64,000 nt of DNA from Devosia ureilytica (GCF_024273195.1 NZ_JAMZCU010000005.1:293137-357136); one strand, 5' to 3'; positions 8,655 to 18,256 are shown, counted from the stretch's first letter. Notes: generated by a model not told the origin, from the sequence alone. Translations and numbers: made by a program.

Positions 8655-9542
8655 TCACGAAAAGTGCTCGGCCAGCATGTCGAAAACCAGCCGGATGCGC
8701 CGGCTGGTGTGCAGTTCCCGATGCGTCACCAGCCACACCGGCACCACGATGGGGTCGATGCTTGGCACCGCGATCCGCACCTCGGGCGTCGCCTGCCCGA
8801 CCGCCTCGACCATGCCACTCAACACCATCCCCTTGCGCACCCATTCCCAGCCCGTCATGCCGCTTTGCGTGGCCAGGCGGAAATTGGCCTCGCTCAGCGG
8901 CACGCCGCGCGCCCGCATCTGGGCCATGAAATCCTCATTGCCCTGCATGGCGCCGACAAAATCGCCCCGCGCCAGCGCCTCGCCATTGGCCGGGTTCCCC
9001 ATACGCTCCAACAGCGCCGGAGCGCCATAGATATAGGCCCTCGTGTCCTTGCAGCGCCGGGCGATCAGCCCATCCTGGTCCGGCCGCACATGGCGAATGG
9101 CAATATCGGCCTCGCGCCGCAGGAGATCGCTGATCGACCCGGTCGCCAGCACCTCGACCCGAATGGCTGGCGCTTCCTTGCGAATGCGCTCGAGCAGAGG
9201 CGGCAGCACATGCCCGGCATAAATATCGGCCGTGGTGATCCGCACCACCCCCTCGATGGCCTGCGACTGACCGGCGGCGGTCATGGCCACCCGCTCGGCC
9301 GCCTCGCCCATGGCGCGCAGATGCGCGACCAATTGCGCCCCCGCCTCGGTCAGCGCCAGCCGTCGCCCCAACCGCTCGAAAATGGCGATGCCCAGGCTTT
9401 CTTCCAGCGCCGCCACCTGCCGTCCCAGCGTCGGCTGCGTCAGGCCCAGACGCTTGGCGGCCGCCGACAGTGAGCCGGCGTCCACCGTCGCCAACAGCGC
9501 CCGCATCTGGTTCCAGTCTGGACTGTTCGGCAACTCGCTCAT
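8655..9542 (-). CDS. LysR-family transcriptional regulator
   Basis: A 295-residue LTTR. The N-terminal winged helix-turn-helix reads MRALLATVDAGSLSAAAKRL and LTQPTLGRQVAALEESLG, and the C-terminal periplasmic-binding-protein-like effector domain contains RITTADIYAGHVLPPLLERI. It is divergent from the methyltransferase gene at 9638, with about 95 bases between the two starts. Control of that gene is likely because divergent arrangement is the norm in this family, but this is inferred. The effector is unknown. Confidence 0.93.
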   Translation of the reverse strand: MSELPNSPDWNQMRALLATVDAGSLSAAAKRLGLTQPTLGRQVAALEESLGIAIFERLGRRLALTEAGAQLVAHLRAMGEAAERVAMTAAGQSQAIEGVVRITTADIYAGHVLPPLLERIRKEAPAIRVEVLATGSISDLLRREADIAIRHVRPDQDGLIARRCKDTRAYIYGAPALLERMGNPANGEALARGDFVGAMQGNEDFMAQMRARGVPLSEANFRLATQSGMTGWEWVRKGMVLSGMVEAVGQATPEVRIAVPSIDPIVVPVWLVTHRELHTSRRIRLVFDMLAEHFS

Positions 9543-9637
9543 GCGCTGATGTATAGGTCTTCTGCCAATTTGTGCAATTTTGTTTTTATCGACCGAAGGC
9601 TATCATCCCGCAACAATCGAGCATGCAGGACCCGACC

Positions 9638-10261
9638 ATGGCTGAGCTCAGCACTTTCTGGGACAAGATGGCGGACAAATACGCCGCCCAGCCCATTGCC
9701 GACGAAGCGGCCTACCGCACCAAGCTGGCGCGCACGCAAAGCCACTTCACCCCGGAAATGGACATTTTCGAATTCGGCTGCGGCACCGGCGGCACCGCCA
9801 TCACCCATGCCCCCCATGTCCGCCATGTCCACGCCGTGGATTTTTCCGCCCGCATGCTCGACATGGCCCGCCAAAAGGCCAAGGCCGCCGGCGTAGACAA
9901 TGTCACCTTTGAGCAGGGCGACATCACCAGCCTTTCTATCGCCCCGGCCAGCTACGACATGGTGCTTGGCCTCTCCATTCTCCACCTGCTCAAGGACCGG
10001 CAGGCCGTCATCGACCGGGTCTTTGCCATCCTCAAGCCCGGCGGACGCTTTGTGTCCAGCACCGCCTGCATCGGGGACAGCATGAAGTGGCTGGGCGTCA
10101 TCGCGCCCCTGGGCCGCGCCTTTGGCCTCCTGCCCATGCTCAATGTCATGACCCATGACCAATTGCGCGACAGCCTCACCCGCGCCGGCTTTGCCATCGA
10201 GCATGACTGGCGTCCCAACCCCCATGCTGCCGTCTTCATCATCGCCCGCAAGCCGGACTGA
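9638..10261 (+). CDS. Class I SAM-dependent methyltransferase
   Basis: A 207-residue Rossmann-fold methyltransferase with motif I FEFGCGTGGTA (SAM binding), an acidic residue in VHAVDFSARML, motif II-like YDMVLGLSILHLL and motif III LKPGGRFVSST. The start at 9638 has AGGA 8 bases upstream; an in-frame ATG at 9623 is less well placed. The gene is divergent from a LysR regulator. No residues reveal the substrate; a small molecule is more likely than RNA or protein given the short length. Confidence 0.9.
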   Translation: MAELSTFWDKMADKYAAQPIADEAAYRTKLARTQSHFTPEMDIFEFGCGTGGTAITHAPHVRHVHAVDFSARMLDMARQKAKAAGVDNVTFEQGDITSLSIAPASYDMVLGLSILHLLKDRQAVIDRVFAILKPGGRFVSSTACIGDSMKWLGVIAPLGRAFGLLPMLNVMTHDQLRDSLTRAGFAIEHDWRPNPHAAVFIIARKPD

Positions 10262-10391
10262 ACTGCCTGTGGATCGGGCCTTTCCCTGACCGGGCGAATC
10301 GCCAACGCTGTGTGCTAGTGGTGTTTGCACACCAGATTTGCCGTGCGTCTGTCTTCCCGCTGGAACTAGGACGCATCCAGCCGGAGAGACA

Positions 10392-11915
10392 ATGCAGGTC
10401 GCCATCGACATGGGAGAGAGCCGGACCACCGGCGCCGCCCACATGGACCTTGAGGAATTGCTCGCCACGCGCCTTCTGGTGCAGGGCAATTCGGGCTCCG
10501 GCAAGTCACACCTGCTGCGGCGCCTGCTCGAACAATCGGCGCCCTGGGTGCAGCAATGCGTCATCGATCCCGAGGGCGATTTCGTCACCCTGGCCGATAA
10601 ATTCGGCCATCTGGTCGTCGATGCCACCCGCACCGAAAACGAATTGACCCGCATTGCCGCCCGGGTGCGCCAGCATCGGGTATCGGTCGTGCTCAATCTC
10701 GAAGGCCTCGACGTCGAGCAGCAGATGCGCGCCGCAGCAGCCTTCCTTGGCGGCATGTTCGATGCCGACCGCGACTATTGGTATCCCGTCCTCGTCGTCG
10801 TCGACGAAGCCCAGCTCTTTGCCCCGGCCGCTGCCGGCGAAGTCTCCGACGAAGCGCGCAAACTCTCGCTCGGCGCCATGACCAATCTCATGTGCCGCGG
10901 TCGCAAGCGTGGCCTCGCCGGTGTCATCGCCACTCAGCGCCTTGCCAAGCTCGCCAAGAACGTCGCCGCCGAAGCCTCAAATTTCCTCATGGGCCGCACC
11001 TTCCTCGATATCGACATGGCCCGCGCTGCCGATCTCCTGGGCATGGATCGCCGCCAGGCCGAGCAGTTCCGCGATCTGGCGCGCGGCCATTTCGTCGCCC
11101 TTGGCCCAGCCATTTCGCGCCGCCCGCTGCCCATCACCATTGGCCCGGTAGAAACCTCGGCCCGCTCCACCAGCCCCAAGCTGACCCCGCTGCCCGAAGC
11201 GCCCGCCGACGCGGCCGACCTCATTTTCACCCACGACCCGGAGGAGCTGGCGCGGCCCGTCGTGCGCCGCCCGGCGCCCCCGCCGCCGCCCTCCACCAAT
11301 GAATTGCTGGCCCAGGTGGCCGAAGCCCGCGCCAGGGCCCGCGCCGAGGCACCGGACGAACCGGCGTCGCTGTTCCCCGAGATCGACGAAGCCGAGCGCG
11401 CCGCCATGATCGAGGCGGTCATGGTCGAGCTGATGAGCGATCCTGACGCGGGTTTCCGTACCACCGCCGTGCTCTATCAGGATTTTCTGGTGCGCTGCCG
11501 CATTCGCCGCGTGCCCGGCGACGCCCCGGCCCTGCCGGCCTTCAAGCGCCTCCTGGCCGTGGCCCGCGTCGCGCCCGACGAAACTGTTTCCGCCTCCGAA
11601 GGCTGGCAACAGGCCCTCTCGCTATCCGAAACGCTCACCGACGACGTGCAGGGCGTCTTCCTGGTCATCGCCCAGGCCGCGCTCATCGGCGCCCCCTGCC
11701 CGTCCGATGCCACGCTGGCACGCCTTTATGGCACCCATTCCTCAAGCCGCGCCCGGCGCCTCCTCACCTGGTTCGAAGAACGCGGCCTCATCGTCCTGCG
11801 CACCGATTTCCGCGGCCAGCGCATCGCCGCCTTCCCAGAACTCAGCGCCGAAACCGCCCCCGGCGATCCCAATGGCCCTGATGCCTTGGTCGACCAGCGC
11901 GGCGCAGCGGAATAG
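10392..11915 (+). CDS. HerA/VirB4-like ATP-binding protein (DUF87 type)
   Basis: A 507-residue protein with Walker A GNSGSGKSHLL (about residue 34), Walker B VLVVVDEAQLF and a sensor segment CRGRKRGLAGVIATQRLAKL. This resembles the HerA/FtsK superfamily of hexameric DNA or protein pumps. The middle is proline-rich (RRPAPPPPPSTNE) and the C-terminal third looks helical with a possible winged-helix segment. GGAGAGA precedes the ATG at 10392. No NurA nuclease or secretion genes lie nearby, so the partner and function are unknown. Similar single-gene ATPases are common in rhizobial-type genomes. Confidence 0.8.
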   Translation: MQVAIDMGESRTTGAAHMDLEELLATRLLVQGNSGSGKSHLLRRLLEQSAPWVQQCVIDPEGDFVTLADKFGHLVVDATRTENELTRIAARVRQHRVSVVLNLEGLDVEQQMRAAAAFLGGMFDADRDYWYPVLVVVDEAQLFAPAAAGEVSDEARKLSLGAMTNLMCRGRKRGLAGVIATQRLAKLAKNVAAEASNFLMGRTFLDIDMARAADLLGMDRRQAEQFRDLARGHFVALGPAISRRPLPITIGPVETSARSTSPKLTPLPEAPADAADLIFTHDPEELARPVVRRPAPPPPPSTNELLAQVAEARARARAEAPDEPASLFPEIDEAERAAMIEAVMVELMSDPDAGFRTTAVLYQDFLVRCRIRRVPGDAPALPAFKRLLAVARVAPDETVSASEGWQQALSLSETLTDDVQGVFLVIAQAALIGAPCPSDATLARLYGTHSSSRARRLLTWFEERGLIVLRTDFRGQRIAAFPELSAETAPGDPNGPDALVDQRGAAE

Positions 11916-11929
11916 CAACAAAGACGACA

Positions 11930-12110
11930 GGGAACACCCCCACCCTTGATCCCTCCCCACAAGGGGGAGGGAGACGATGAACACTGGCGCCACAGTCCAT
12001 CGCCTCCCTCCCCTTGATGGGCTTCGATCCGTCCCGAAGGGCAATTCTCTCCAGTGGAGAGATTTGAGGGAAGAAGGAATGAGGGTGGGGTGACGCAAGC
12101 CACTGAATTA
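11930..12110. repeat. Partial mosaic intergenic repeats
   Basis: Two fragments of the larger repeat lie back to back. One is a CCCCCACCCTTGATCC...CACAAGGGGGAGGGAG block. The other is a CATCGCCTCCCTCCCC...TTCGATCCGTCCCGAAGGGC block with the CTCTCC-AGT-GGAGAG hairpin. The pieces match segments of the copies at 12155 and 56014 with several substitutions, so this copy looks older. There is no coding potential. Confidence 0.7.
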
Positions 12111-12154
12111 TCGAGAAGGACCTGGAACGGAGGAACGCTAAGTCCGGCCCAAGC

Positions 12155-12420
12155 TCTAGACCGTTTCACGTCTAGCTGACGCGCTGCCCTCTTTCCTCCC
12201 TCCCCCTTGTGGGGAGGGTAGCGACGCTAGGCCGACAGGCCATAGCAGAGCTGGGGTGGGGGTGACGCGACCTCCAGAGGCTCCGAGCAAGAGGACATGC
12301 CGACACCCCCACCCTCGGTCCTTCTCTCCTCAAACCTCTCCACCGGAGAGGTTTGAGGAGAGAAGCCCACAAGGGGGAGGGAGGCGATGGAGCCGCGTCC
12401 GCCTGAGTGTGAAATGATCT
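12155..12420. repeat. Mosaic intergenic repeat, full copy A
   Basis: About 266 bases. It begins TCTAGACCGTTTCACG and ends GAGTGTGAAATGATCT. Internal blocks are CTCCCTCCCCCTTGTGGGGA, GGTAGCGACGCTAGGCCGAC, AGCTGGGGTGGGGG, GACATGCCGACACCCCCACC and the hairpin AACCTCTCCACCGGAGAGGTT. Copies with the same order occur at 17884-18158 (opposite strand) and 56014-56278. The last bases overlap the stop codon of the epimerase gene (12419-12421). Confidence 0.88.
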
Positions 12421-13285
12421 ACCCCCGCAGCTCCGCCTTGAAGCTGTACCGCCCCCGGGCGCCTGGCCCCAGCAGCACCGAATAGGGCCGCTCGGCCAGT
12501 TCACCAGAGCCACCCACTTCCGCTGCCGTGCCATGCCAGGGCTCAAGGCAGATGAAGCCGCCACCCGATTTGGACCAGAGGGCAAAATTGGGCAGGTTCT
12601 CCCAGGTGAAATGCACGCTCGGTCCCGTCTGTGGCCCATAGACGAGGCCCGCGCCGGCCCCCTCGGGAAACAGCATGGCGTCTTGGGCAAAAAGGCTGTG
12701 ATTGAGCTGCAACCGTCCATCGACAAAGGGCGAGGGCAGCGATTGCGGGTCCACCAACCCGCCCGACAGCCGGTGCAGCGCCGGCGCGGCGCCATCATCG
12801 AGTTCGATATCATGCGCCTTCCCCTCGCCCCCCGGCAGCGGCCAGGCAAAGGCAGGATGAAAGCCGATGCCAAAGGGCATGACCCGATGGTCGCGATTAC
12901 TGACCTCGGCCGTTACCACCACGGCCCGTCCCTCGATCCGGTGCTCGACGTCGAGCTGGAAATCGAACGGATACATGGCCCGGCTCGCCTCCGAGGCGGT
13001 CAGCCGATAGACGCAGCGGTCGCTCTCTTCCACCAGCAACTCAAAATTGCTGCGCCGGGCAAAACCGTGCTGGCTCATCTGGAAGCGTTCACCGTCCACG
13101 CTGACCGTGTCATTGGGCGCCTTGCCCACGATGGGAAACAGCACCGGGCTGCGACCGGTCCAATGGCTGGAGTCGCCATGCCAAAGCCAGTGACGGCCGT
13201 CCCGCGTCTGGATGGACTGCATTTCTGCGCCCAGCGCGGCGACATCGACCGTGATCTGGTCGTTGGCGATACGGGTCAATTGCAT
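12419..13285 (-). CDS. Aldose 1-epimerase family protein (LacX/GalM-like)
   Basis: A 288-residue beta-sandwich mutarotase-like protein. Recognisable parts are WLWHGDSSHWTGRSPVLFPI near the N-terminus, a conserved His in QHGFARRS, the second catalytic His in GIGFHPAFAWPLPGGEG, and the catalytic Glu in ICLEPWHGT. The family interconverts sugar anomers; this LacX-like branch is often of unknown specificity. The start is the ATG at 13285; no clear Shine-Dalgarno stands out. It is divergent from hrpB. The TAG stop is formed at the border of repeat copy A. Confidence 0.86.
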   Translation of the reverse strand: MQLTRIANDQITVDVAALGAEMQSIQTRDGRHWLWHGDSSHWTGRSPVLFPIVGKAPNDTVSVDGERFQMSQHGFARRSNFELLVEESDRCVYRLTASEASRAMYPFDFQLDVEHRIEGRAVVVTAEVSNRDHRVMPFGIGFHPAFAWPLPGGEGKAHDIELDDGAAPALHRLSGGLVDPQSLPSPFVDGRLQLNHSLFAQDAMLFPEGAGAGLVYGPQTGPSVHFTWENLPNFALWSKSGGGFICLEPWHGTAAEVGGSGELAERPYSVLLGPGARGRYSFKAELRG

Positions 13286-13429
13286 GCGCCGCTCCGGGCA
13301 GATTGGACCAAACCGGGCGCACCCTACCCGCTTCGGGCGCGCTGGAGAACCCACAAGTACACCCGGGGTGAACAAGCCCCTAAAACCCGCCTCTTGCGGG
13401 ACCGTGGCAACAAAGGCTATCGCCAATCC

Positions 13430-15883
13430 ATGCCCGCAATCCTGCCGCCCCTGCCCATTGATGCCGCCCTGCCCGCCCTGCATGCTGCGCTGGCAGACGG
13501 CACCGCAGCTGTGCTCGTCGCCCAGCCCGGCGCCGGCAAGACCACGCGTGTCCCCCTGGCCCTGCTCGATGCGCCCTGGCGCGGCGATGGCCGCATTATC
13601 GTGCTCGAACCGCGCCGCCTTGCCGCCCGCGCCGCTGCCCGACAAATGGCAAGGCTCCTGGGCGAAGAGGTCGGGCAAACGGTCGGCTATCGCGTCCGCA
13701 TGGAAAGCAAGACCTCCGCCCGCACCCGCGTGGAGGTGGTCACCGAGGGCGTCTATACGCGCATGCTGCTCGACGCGCCCGACCTGCCCGGCGTCGCCGC
13801 TGTCATCTTCGACGAATTTCACGAGCGCAGCCTGGATGCCGATCTGGGCCTGGCCCTGACCCTTGATGCCCGCGCCTTGCGGCCAGACCTGCGCATTCTG
13901 GTCATGTCGGCCACCATTGATGGCGCCAGCGTCGCGACGCTGCTCGATCACGCCCCGGTCATTGACAGTCCCGGCCGCACCTTCCCGGTCGAAACCTTTC
14001 ACGCCGAGCCCGATCCCTTGCAGCGCCTCGAAGATCAGGTCGCTGCGGCCACCCTCAAGGCTCTGCGCGAGCATGAGGGGTCGGCGCTGGTCTTCCTGCC
14101 CGGACAGGGCGAAATCACCCGCGTGGCCGAGCGCCTCGCCACCCGTCTGCCGCCCGATATCGACCTGGCCCCGCTCTATGGCCAGCTCAGCCCCGCCGAG
14201 CAGGACCGTGCCATCCAGCCCGCGCCGCCCGGTCGCCGCAAGATCGTGCTGGCCACCTCCATTGCCGAAACCTCGCTGACCATCGAAGGCGTGCGCATTG
14301 TCATCGACTCGGGGTTTCGCCGCGTTCCGGTCTATGAGCCATCGACCGGCATGACGACGCTCGCCACCCGCCGCGTCTCCCGCGCCGGCGCCGACCAGCG
14401 TCGCGGTCGCGCCGGGCGCACCAGCCCTGGCGTCTGCATTCGCCTCTGGAACGCCGGCCAGACCGCCGCGCTGGAGCCGTTTGAAACGCCCGAAATTCTC
14501 TCGGCGGACCTCGCAAGCCTGGTGCTCGACCTGGCGGCCTGGGGCGTCACCGGCCCCGAGACCCTGCTGTTTCTCGATCCCCCGCCTCTGCCCGCCTGGA
14601 CCGAGGCCAGGGCGCTCCTTGCCCGGCTCGACGCCCTCGACGCCCAAGGCCTCCTGACCCCCGCAGGCAAGGCGCTGTCCCGCCTGCCCCTCCACCCGCG
14701 ACTTGCCCATATGGTGGTCGCCGGCGCCCAGGATGGTGACCCGCGCACTGCCGCCGAGCTTGCCGTGCTCATCGGCGAACGCGGCCTGGGTGGCGACGAC
14801 CCTGATCTTGGCCGGCGGCTCGAACGCTTCCGCACGGACCGCAGCAAGCGCGCCGAGGATGCCCGCACTCTGGCGTCCCGCTGGGCCCGACAGGCAGGCG
14901 GCACCAGTTCAGGCCAAAATCTATCCGCCGGGCATCACCTCTCCCGCGCCTTCCCCGACCGCGTGGCCCAGCCCGCTGGGCCGCGCGGCCGCTTCCGCCT
15001 CGCCAATGGCCGTCAGGCGCAGCTCGATGAAACCCATGCCCTTGCTGGAGCACCCTTTCTGGTGGTCGCTGATCTCACCGGCAGCGCCACGCAGGGGCGC
15101 ATCCGCTCCGCCGCCGCCCTCGATCCGGCTGAACTTGAAACCCTGTTTTCGGCCCATATCAGCAGCCAGACCACGCTCAGCTTCGACACGGCCACCGGCT
15201 CGGTCCGCGCCCGCCGCCAGCGCCGTCTCGACGCCTTGCGCCTCAGCGACGACACTGCCCCGGTCACCGATCTGGAAGCGGCGGCAGTCCTCCTGGCCGA
15301 GGCCGCGCTCAAACGCCCCGAGACCCTACCCTGGAGCAAGGACCAGAAGGCCCTGCGTGCGCGTGCCAGCTATCTGCGCCAAAGCCTGGGCGAGGATTGG
15401 CCCGATCTCAGCGACGCGGGCCTCGCGCGCGATCCCGCTTGGCTCGCCCCGCATCTGATCGGCGAAACCCGGCTGTCTGCCATCACCGCCGAGCATCTGG
15501 GCAATGCGCTTGAAACGCTCCTGCCCTGGGCCAGGCGGCAGGAGATCGACCGGCTGCTCCCGAGCCATTTCCACGCGCCCTCGGGCAGCCACCTGCCCAT
15601 CGACTACGCAGCCGAGAACGGCCCGGCGCTCGAAATCCGCGTGCAGGAACTCTTCGGTCTCGACCGCCATCCCGCCATCGCCAATGGCAAGGTTCCGCTG
15701 CTCCTGGTGCTGCTCTCGCCCGCCCACAGGCCCATCCAGACCACCCGGGACCTCCCCGGTTTCTGGCGCGGCAGCTGGAAGGATGTCGCCAAGGATCTCA
15801 AAGGCCGCTACCCCCGCCACCCCTGGCCCGAAAACCCGATAGCGGCCCCGCCCACGGCGAGGGCCAAGCCGCGCGGCACCTGA
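13430..15883 (+). CDS. hrpB: ATP-dependent RNA helicase HrpB
   Basis: An 817-residue DExH-box helicase. Motif I is QPGAGKTTRVPLALL, Ia LEPRRLAARAAA, II DEFHER (a DEFH variant of DEAH typical of HrpB), III MSATIDG, IV VFLPGQGEI and VI QRRGRAGRTSPG. The C-terminal HrpB-specific domain ends with LPGFWRGSWKDVAKDLKGRYPRHPWPENP, a strong family signature. Length is normal for HrpB. The ATG at 13430 lacks a clear Shine-Dalgarno. Its in vivo role in bacteria is poorly defined. Confidence 0.96.
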   Translation: MPAILPPLPIDAALPALHAALADGTAAVLVAQPGAGKTTRVPLALLDAPWRGDGRIIVLEPRRLAARAAARQMARLLGEEVGQTVGYRVRMESKTSARTRVEVVTEGVYTRMLLDAPDLPGVAAVIFDEFHERSLDADLGLALTLDARALRPDLRILVMSATIDGASVATLLDHAPVIDSPGRTFPVETFHAEPDPLQRLEDQVAAATLKALREHEGSALVFLPGQGEITRVAERLATRLPPDIDLAPLYGQLSPAEQDRAIQPAPPGRRKIVLATSIAETSLTIEGVRIVIDSGFRRVPVYEPSTGMTTLATRRVSRAGADQRRGRAGRTSPGVCIRLWNAGQTAALEPFETPEILSADLASLVLDLAAWGVTGPETLLFLDPPPLPAWTEARALLARLDALDAQGLLTPAGKALSRLPLHPRLAHMVVAGAQDGDPRTAAELAVLIGERGLGGDDPDLGRRLERFRTDRSKRAEDARTLASRWARQAGGTSSGQNLSAGHHLSRAFPDRVAQPAGPRGRFRLANGRQAQLDETHALAGAPFLVVADLTGSATQGRIRSAAALDPAELETLFSAHISSQTTLSFDTATGSVRARRQRRLDALRLSDDTAPVTDLEAAAVLLAEAALKRPETLPWSKDQKALRARASYLRQSLGEDWPDLSDAGLARDPAWLAPHLIGETRLSAITAEHLGNALETLLPWARRQEIDRLLPSHFHAPSGSHLPIDYAAENGPALEIRVQELFGLDRHPAIANGKVPLLLVLLSPAHRPIQTTRDLPGFWRGSWKDVAKDLKGRYPRHPWPENPIAAPPTARAKPRGT

Positions 15884-15962
15884 CGCTGGGCAAACTCGGG
15901 TCGGCGGCGCCGCCCCCCGCCCCTCCGGGAAACGGTTGGCGCAGGTGGCCTTCCTGACACCG

Positions 15963-16739
15963 CTATGACGCGAACGGCGCGCGCCACGCCAACCCAACAG
16001 AGGTCCCACCCGCAGGCCGGTACTCCGCACCGACCCAGCCGGCATAGCCGCTCTTGCCAATGGCCGCGAACACCCCCTGGAAATCCACCGTGCCGCTGCC
16101 CGGCTCGTGCCGCCCCGGCATGTCGGCGACCTGCACATGCTCGATGCGCGGCAGCAGCCGCATAAACGATGCCACCACCTCCTCGCCGGTCATGGCCATG
16201 TGATAGACATCAAACTGTAACCGCAGATTGGCATGCTCCACGGCCGCCAAAACCCGCTCGGCCTGCGCCAGACGCGACAGCCCATAGCCCGGCATATCAA
16301 CGCCGTTGATCGGCTCGATCAAGGCCACGATCCCGGCCTGTGCCAATCGCTCCGCGGCCCAGGCCAGATTGTCGATGAACACCGCCTCGGCTTCACCAGA
16401 GGACACGCCGTCCGGCACGATCCCCGCCATTACATGCAGCCGCGGACAATCCATCGCCCGGGCATAGTCGATGGCGCGCTCGATGCCATCGCGAAATGCC
16501 TGGCCCTCTCCGGGATGACAGGCATTGCCACGCCCTCCCGCGTCCCAATCTGCAACCGGGCTGTTGAACAACACAACGTTCACCCCCGCCGCCTTGGCCG
16601 CTGCCGCGACGACCTCAGGCGAATAGGCGAACGGCGAGACAAATTCGACGCCGCCAAAGCCATCGGCTGCGGCGGCGTCGAACCGGTCGAGAAAGTCATG
16701 CTCTGTGTAGAGCATGCTCAGATTGGCCGAGAATCTCAC
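15963..16739 (-). CDS. hyi: Hydroxypyruvate isomerase family protein
   Basis: A 258-residue TIM-barrel sugar isomerase of the xylose isomerase-like superfamily. It begins [20 protein letters not shown], a typical Hyi/OtnI start, and contains [11 protein letters not shown], the metal-binding Glu in [14 protein letters not shown], and [15 protein letters not shown] with the Asp and His ligands. The family interconverts hydroxypyruvate with tartronate semialdehyde or, for OtnI, 2-oxo-tetronate. It overlaps the end of msrB through ATGA, so the two are co-transcribed. The function is assigned by family; a tetronate role is an alternative. Confidence 0.87.
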   Translation of the reverse strand: MRFSANLSMLYTEHDFLDRFDAAAADGFGGVEFVSPFAYSPEVVAAAAKAAGVNVVLFNSPVADWDAGGRGNACHPGEGQAFRDGIERAIDYARAMDCPRLHVMAGIVPDGVSSGEAEAVFIDNLAWAAERLAQAGIVALIEPINGVDMPGYGLSRLAQAERVLAAVEHANLRLQFDVYHMAMTGEEVVASFMRLLPRIEHVQVADMPGRHEPGSGTVDFQGVFAAIGKSGYAGWVGAEYRPAGGTSVGLAWRAPFAS

Positions 16740-17140
16740 GCTTCAGGCGTAAAGTTCAGCGCCACGCCATTGATGCAATAGCGCAGCCCGGTCGGCGGCG
16801 GCCCGTCGGGGAACACATGGCCCAGATGGCTGCCACAGGTGGCGCAATGCACTTCCGTGCGCGTCATCCCATGCGAGCGGTCCGTGGTGGTCTCCACCGC
16901 GCCTTGGATCGGGTCATTGAAACTTGGCCAGCCGGTGCCGCTCTCGAACTTCAGCGTCGCCCCGAACAAGGGCGTATCGCAGCCGGCGCAGGAAAACGTT
17001 CCCGGCCGCTTTTCGTGCAATAGCGCACACGAGCCGGGCCGCTCGGTGCCGTGCTGGCGCATGATGTAATATTGTTCTTCCGTCAGGCGTTGGCGCCATT
17101 CGGCGTCGGTCCGGGTCACGGGAAAAGCATGGGCGTCCAT
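16736..17140 (-). CDS. msrB: Peptide-methionine (R)-S-oxide reductase
   Basis: This 134-residue enzyme reduces methionine-R-sulfoxide in proteins. The four zinc-binding cysteines lie in CAGCD and CATCG, the fold signature is GTGWPSF, and the catalytic residue is the Cys in [12 protein letters not shown]. The segment [19 protein letters not shown] is diagnostic. AAGGAG precedes the ATG at 17140. Length is normal for a single-domain cytosolic MsrB. It is the first gene of a pair with hyi and divergent from the flavoprotein gene at 17249. Confidence 0.96.
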   Translation of the reverse strand: MDAHAFPVTRTDAEWRQRLTEEQYYIMRQHGTERPGSCALLHEKRPGTFSCAGCDTPLFGATLKFESGTGWPSFNDPIQGAVETTTDRSHGMTRTEVHCATCGSHLGHVFPDGPPPTGLRYCINGVALNFTPEA

Positions 17141-17210
17141 GGCTTCACACTCCTTTTGTCCTGATATCTTTCGCTCAGCATATAGGCTTAGTTACACATC
17201 AATCCCAGCG

Positions 17211-17229
17211 CGCGTTGCATCACAACGCG
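17211..17229. promoter_or_regulatory. Palindrome in the msrB / flavoprotein divergent promoter
   Basis: CGCGTTG (17211-17217) and CAACGCG (17223-17229) form a perfect 7-base inverted repeat with a 5-base spacer, ending 19 bases before the flavoprotein start. Reading toward msrB there is a TATATG that could serve as a -10 element. The binding protein is unknown. Confidence 0.4.
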
Positions 17230-17248
17230 GTTTCCAGCGGCAAGACAC

Positions 17249-17863
17249 ATGACCATTATCACCTCCATCGACCAGCTTGAGGCGCTCTACCTGCCCGCCC
17301 CGGTCGCGGCCTCCACCGTCAAGGTTGCCCACGCCATGACGCCCGATTATCGGCGCCTCATTGAGGCCAGTCCCTTTGCGGCATTGGCGACCATCGGCCC
17401 CGAGGGAATCGATTGCTCGCCGCGCGGCGACAAGCCGGGCTTCGTGCGCATTCACGACGACCGGACCCTGATGATGCCCGATCGCCGTGGCAATAATCGC
17501 ATCGACAGCTTGCGCAACATCGTCCGCGACTCGCGCTGCGCCTTCCTCTTCCTGATCCCGGGCTCGGGCACCACCATGCGCGTCAATGGCCGCGCCCATC
17601 TGTCGGTCGACCCGGCCTTGCTCGAAAGCTTCGCCGTCGAGGACAAAGCCCCCCGCACCGTCATCGTGCTCGATATCGACGAACTCTATTTCCAATGCGC
17701 CCGCGCCATTATCCGCTCCGACCTCTGGAACCCCGAGCGCCATGTCGACCCCGGGACCCTCCCCACCCCCGGCCAGATCCTGGCTTCCATGACCGCCAAC
17801 GAAGTGGGCGGCGAAACCTACGACAAGGCCTGGCCCGACCGGGCAAAAGCAACGATGTGGTGA
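17249..17863 (+). CDS. Pyridoxamine 5'-phosphate oxidase-family flavoprotein
   Basis: A 204-residue split-barrel FMN-binding protein. The segments SPFAALATIGPEGIDCSPRG, DDRTLMMPDRRGNNRIDSL and RVNGRAHLS match the MSMEG_1061-like group of PPOX-type proteins. Such proteins use FMN or F420 to oxidise or reduce small molecules, and most have no assigned substrate. It is divergent from msrB, and a palindrome lies just upstream, so redox-linked control is possible but not shown. Confidence 0.88.
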   Translation: MTIITSIDQLEALYLPAPVAASTVKVAHAMTPDYRRLIEASPFAALATIGPEGIDCSPRGDKPGFVRIHDDRTLMMPDRRGNNRIDSLRNIVRDSRCAFLFLIPGSGTTMRVNGRAHLSVDPALLESFAVEDKAPRTVIVLDIDELYFQCARAIIRSDLWNPERHVDPGTLPTPGQILASMTANEVGGETYDKAWPDRAKATMW

Positions 17864-17883
17864 GTTCTTTTAAGATTAGCTCT

Positions 17884-18158
17884 AGCTCATTTCACACTCA
17901 GGCGGACGCGGTTCCATCGCCTCCCTCCCCCTTGTGGGCTTCGACCCGTCCCGAAGGGCAAACCTCTCCGGTGGAGAGGTTTGAGGAGAGAAGGACCGAG
18001 GGTAGGGGTGTCGGCATGTCCTCTGGCTCGGAGCCTTTGGAGGTCGCGTCACCCCCACCTCAGCTCTGCTATGGCCTGTCGGCCTAGCGTCGCTACCCTC
18101 CCCACAAGGGGGAGGGAGGAAAAAAGGGCCGCGCGTTCAGCTAAACGTGAAACGGTTT
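17884..18158. repeat. Mosaic intergenic repeat, full copy B (inverted orientation)
   Basis: This is the reverse complement of copy A. It begins TAGCTCATTTCACACTCAGG and ends CAGCTAAACGTGAAACGG. It keeps all the internal blocks: the GGAGAGGTTTG hairpin arm, GGGTAGGGGTGTCGGCATGT, CACCCCCACCTCAGCT and CTAGCGTCGCTACCCTCCCC. Unlike copy A it also has the TTCGACCCGTCCCGAAGGGC block. It lies downstream of the flavoprotein gene. Confidence 0.87.
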
Positions 18159-18256
18159 GGGCACCATCTGCCTGCGCAGCAGGCTTCTTCAAGTCAGAAC
18201 GAGTCGAAGCCGGTGGCGCTTCGAGCACCGAAGGGAGCACCAGGAGGGGTTCAGGG

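Noticed and set aside
11930..12420. Possible CRISPR-like or tandem array because of repeated C-rich blocks
   Set aside because: The blocks are not evenly spaced, have no unique spacers of constant length and are found dispersed singly elsewhere.
13286..14710. Upstream in-frame extension of the epimerase gene across hrpB
   Set aside because: The conserved epimerase sequence starts at 13285, and the extension is antisense to the conserved helicase motifs.
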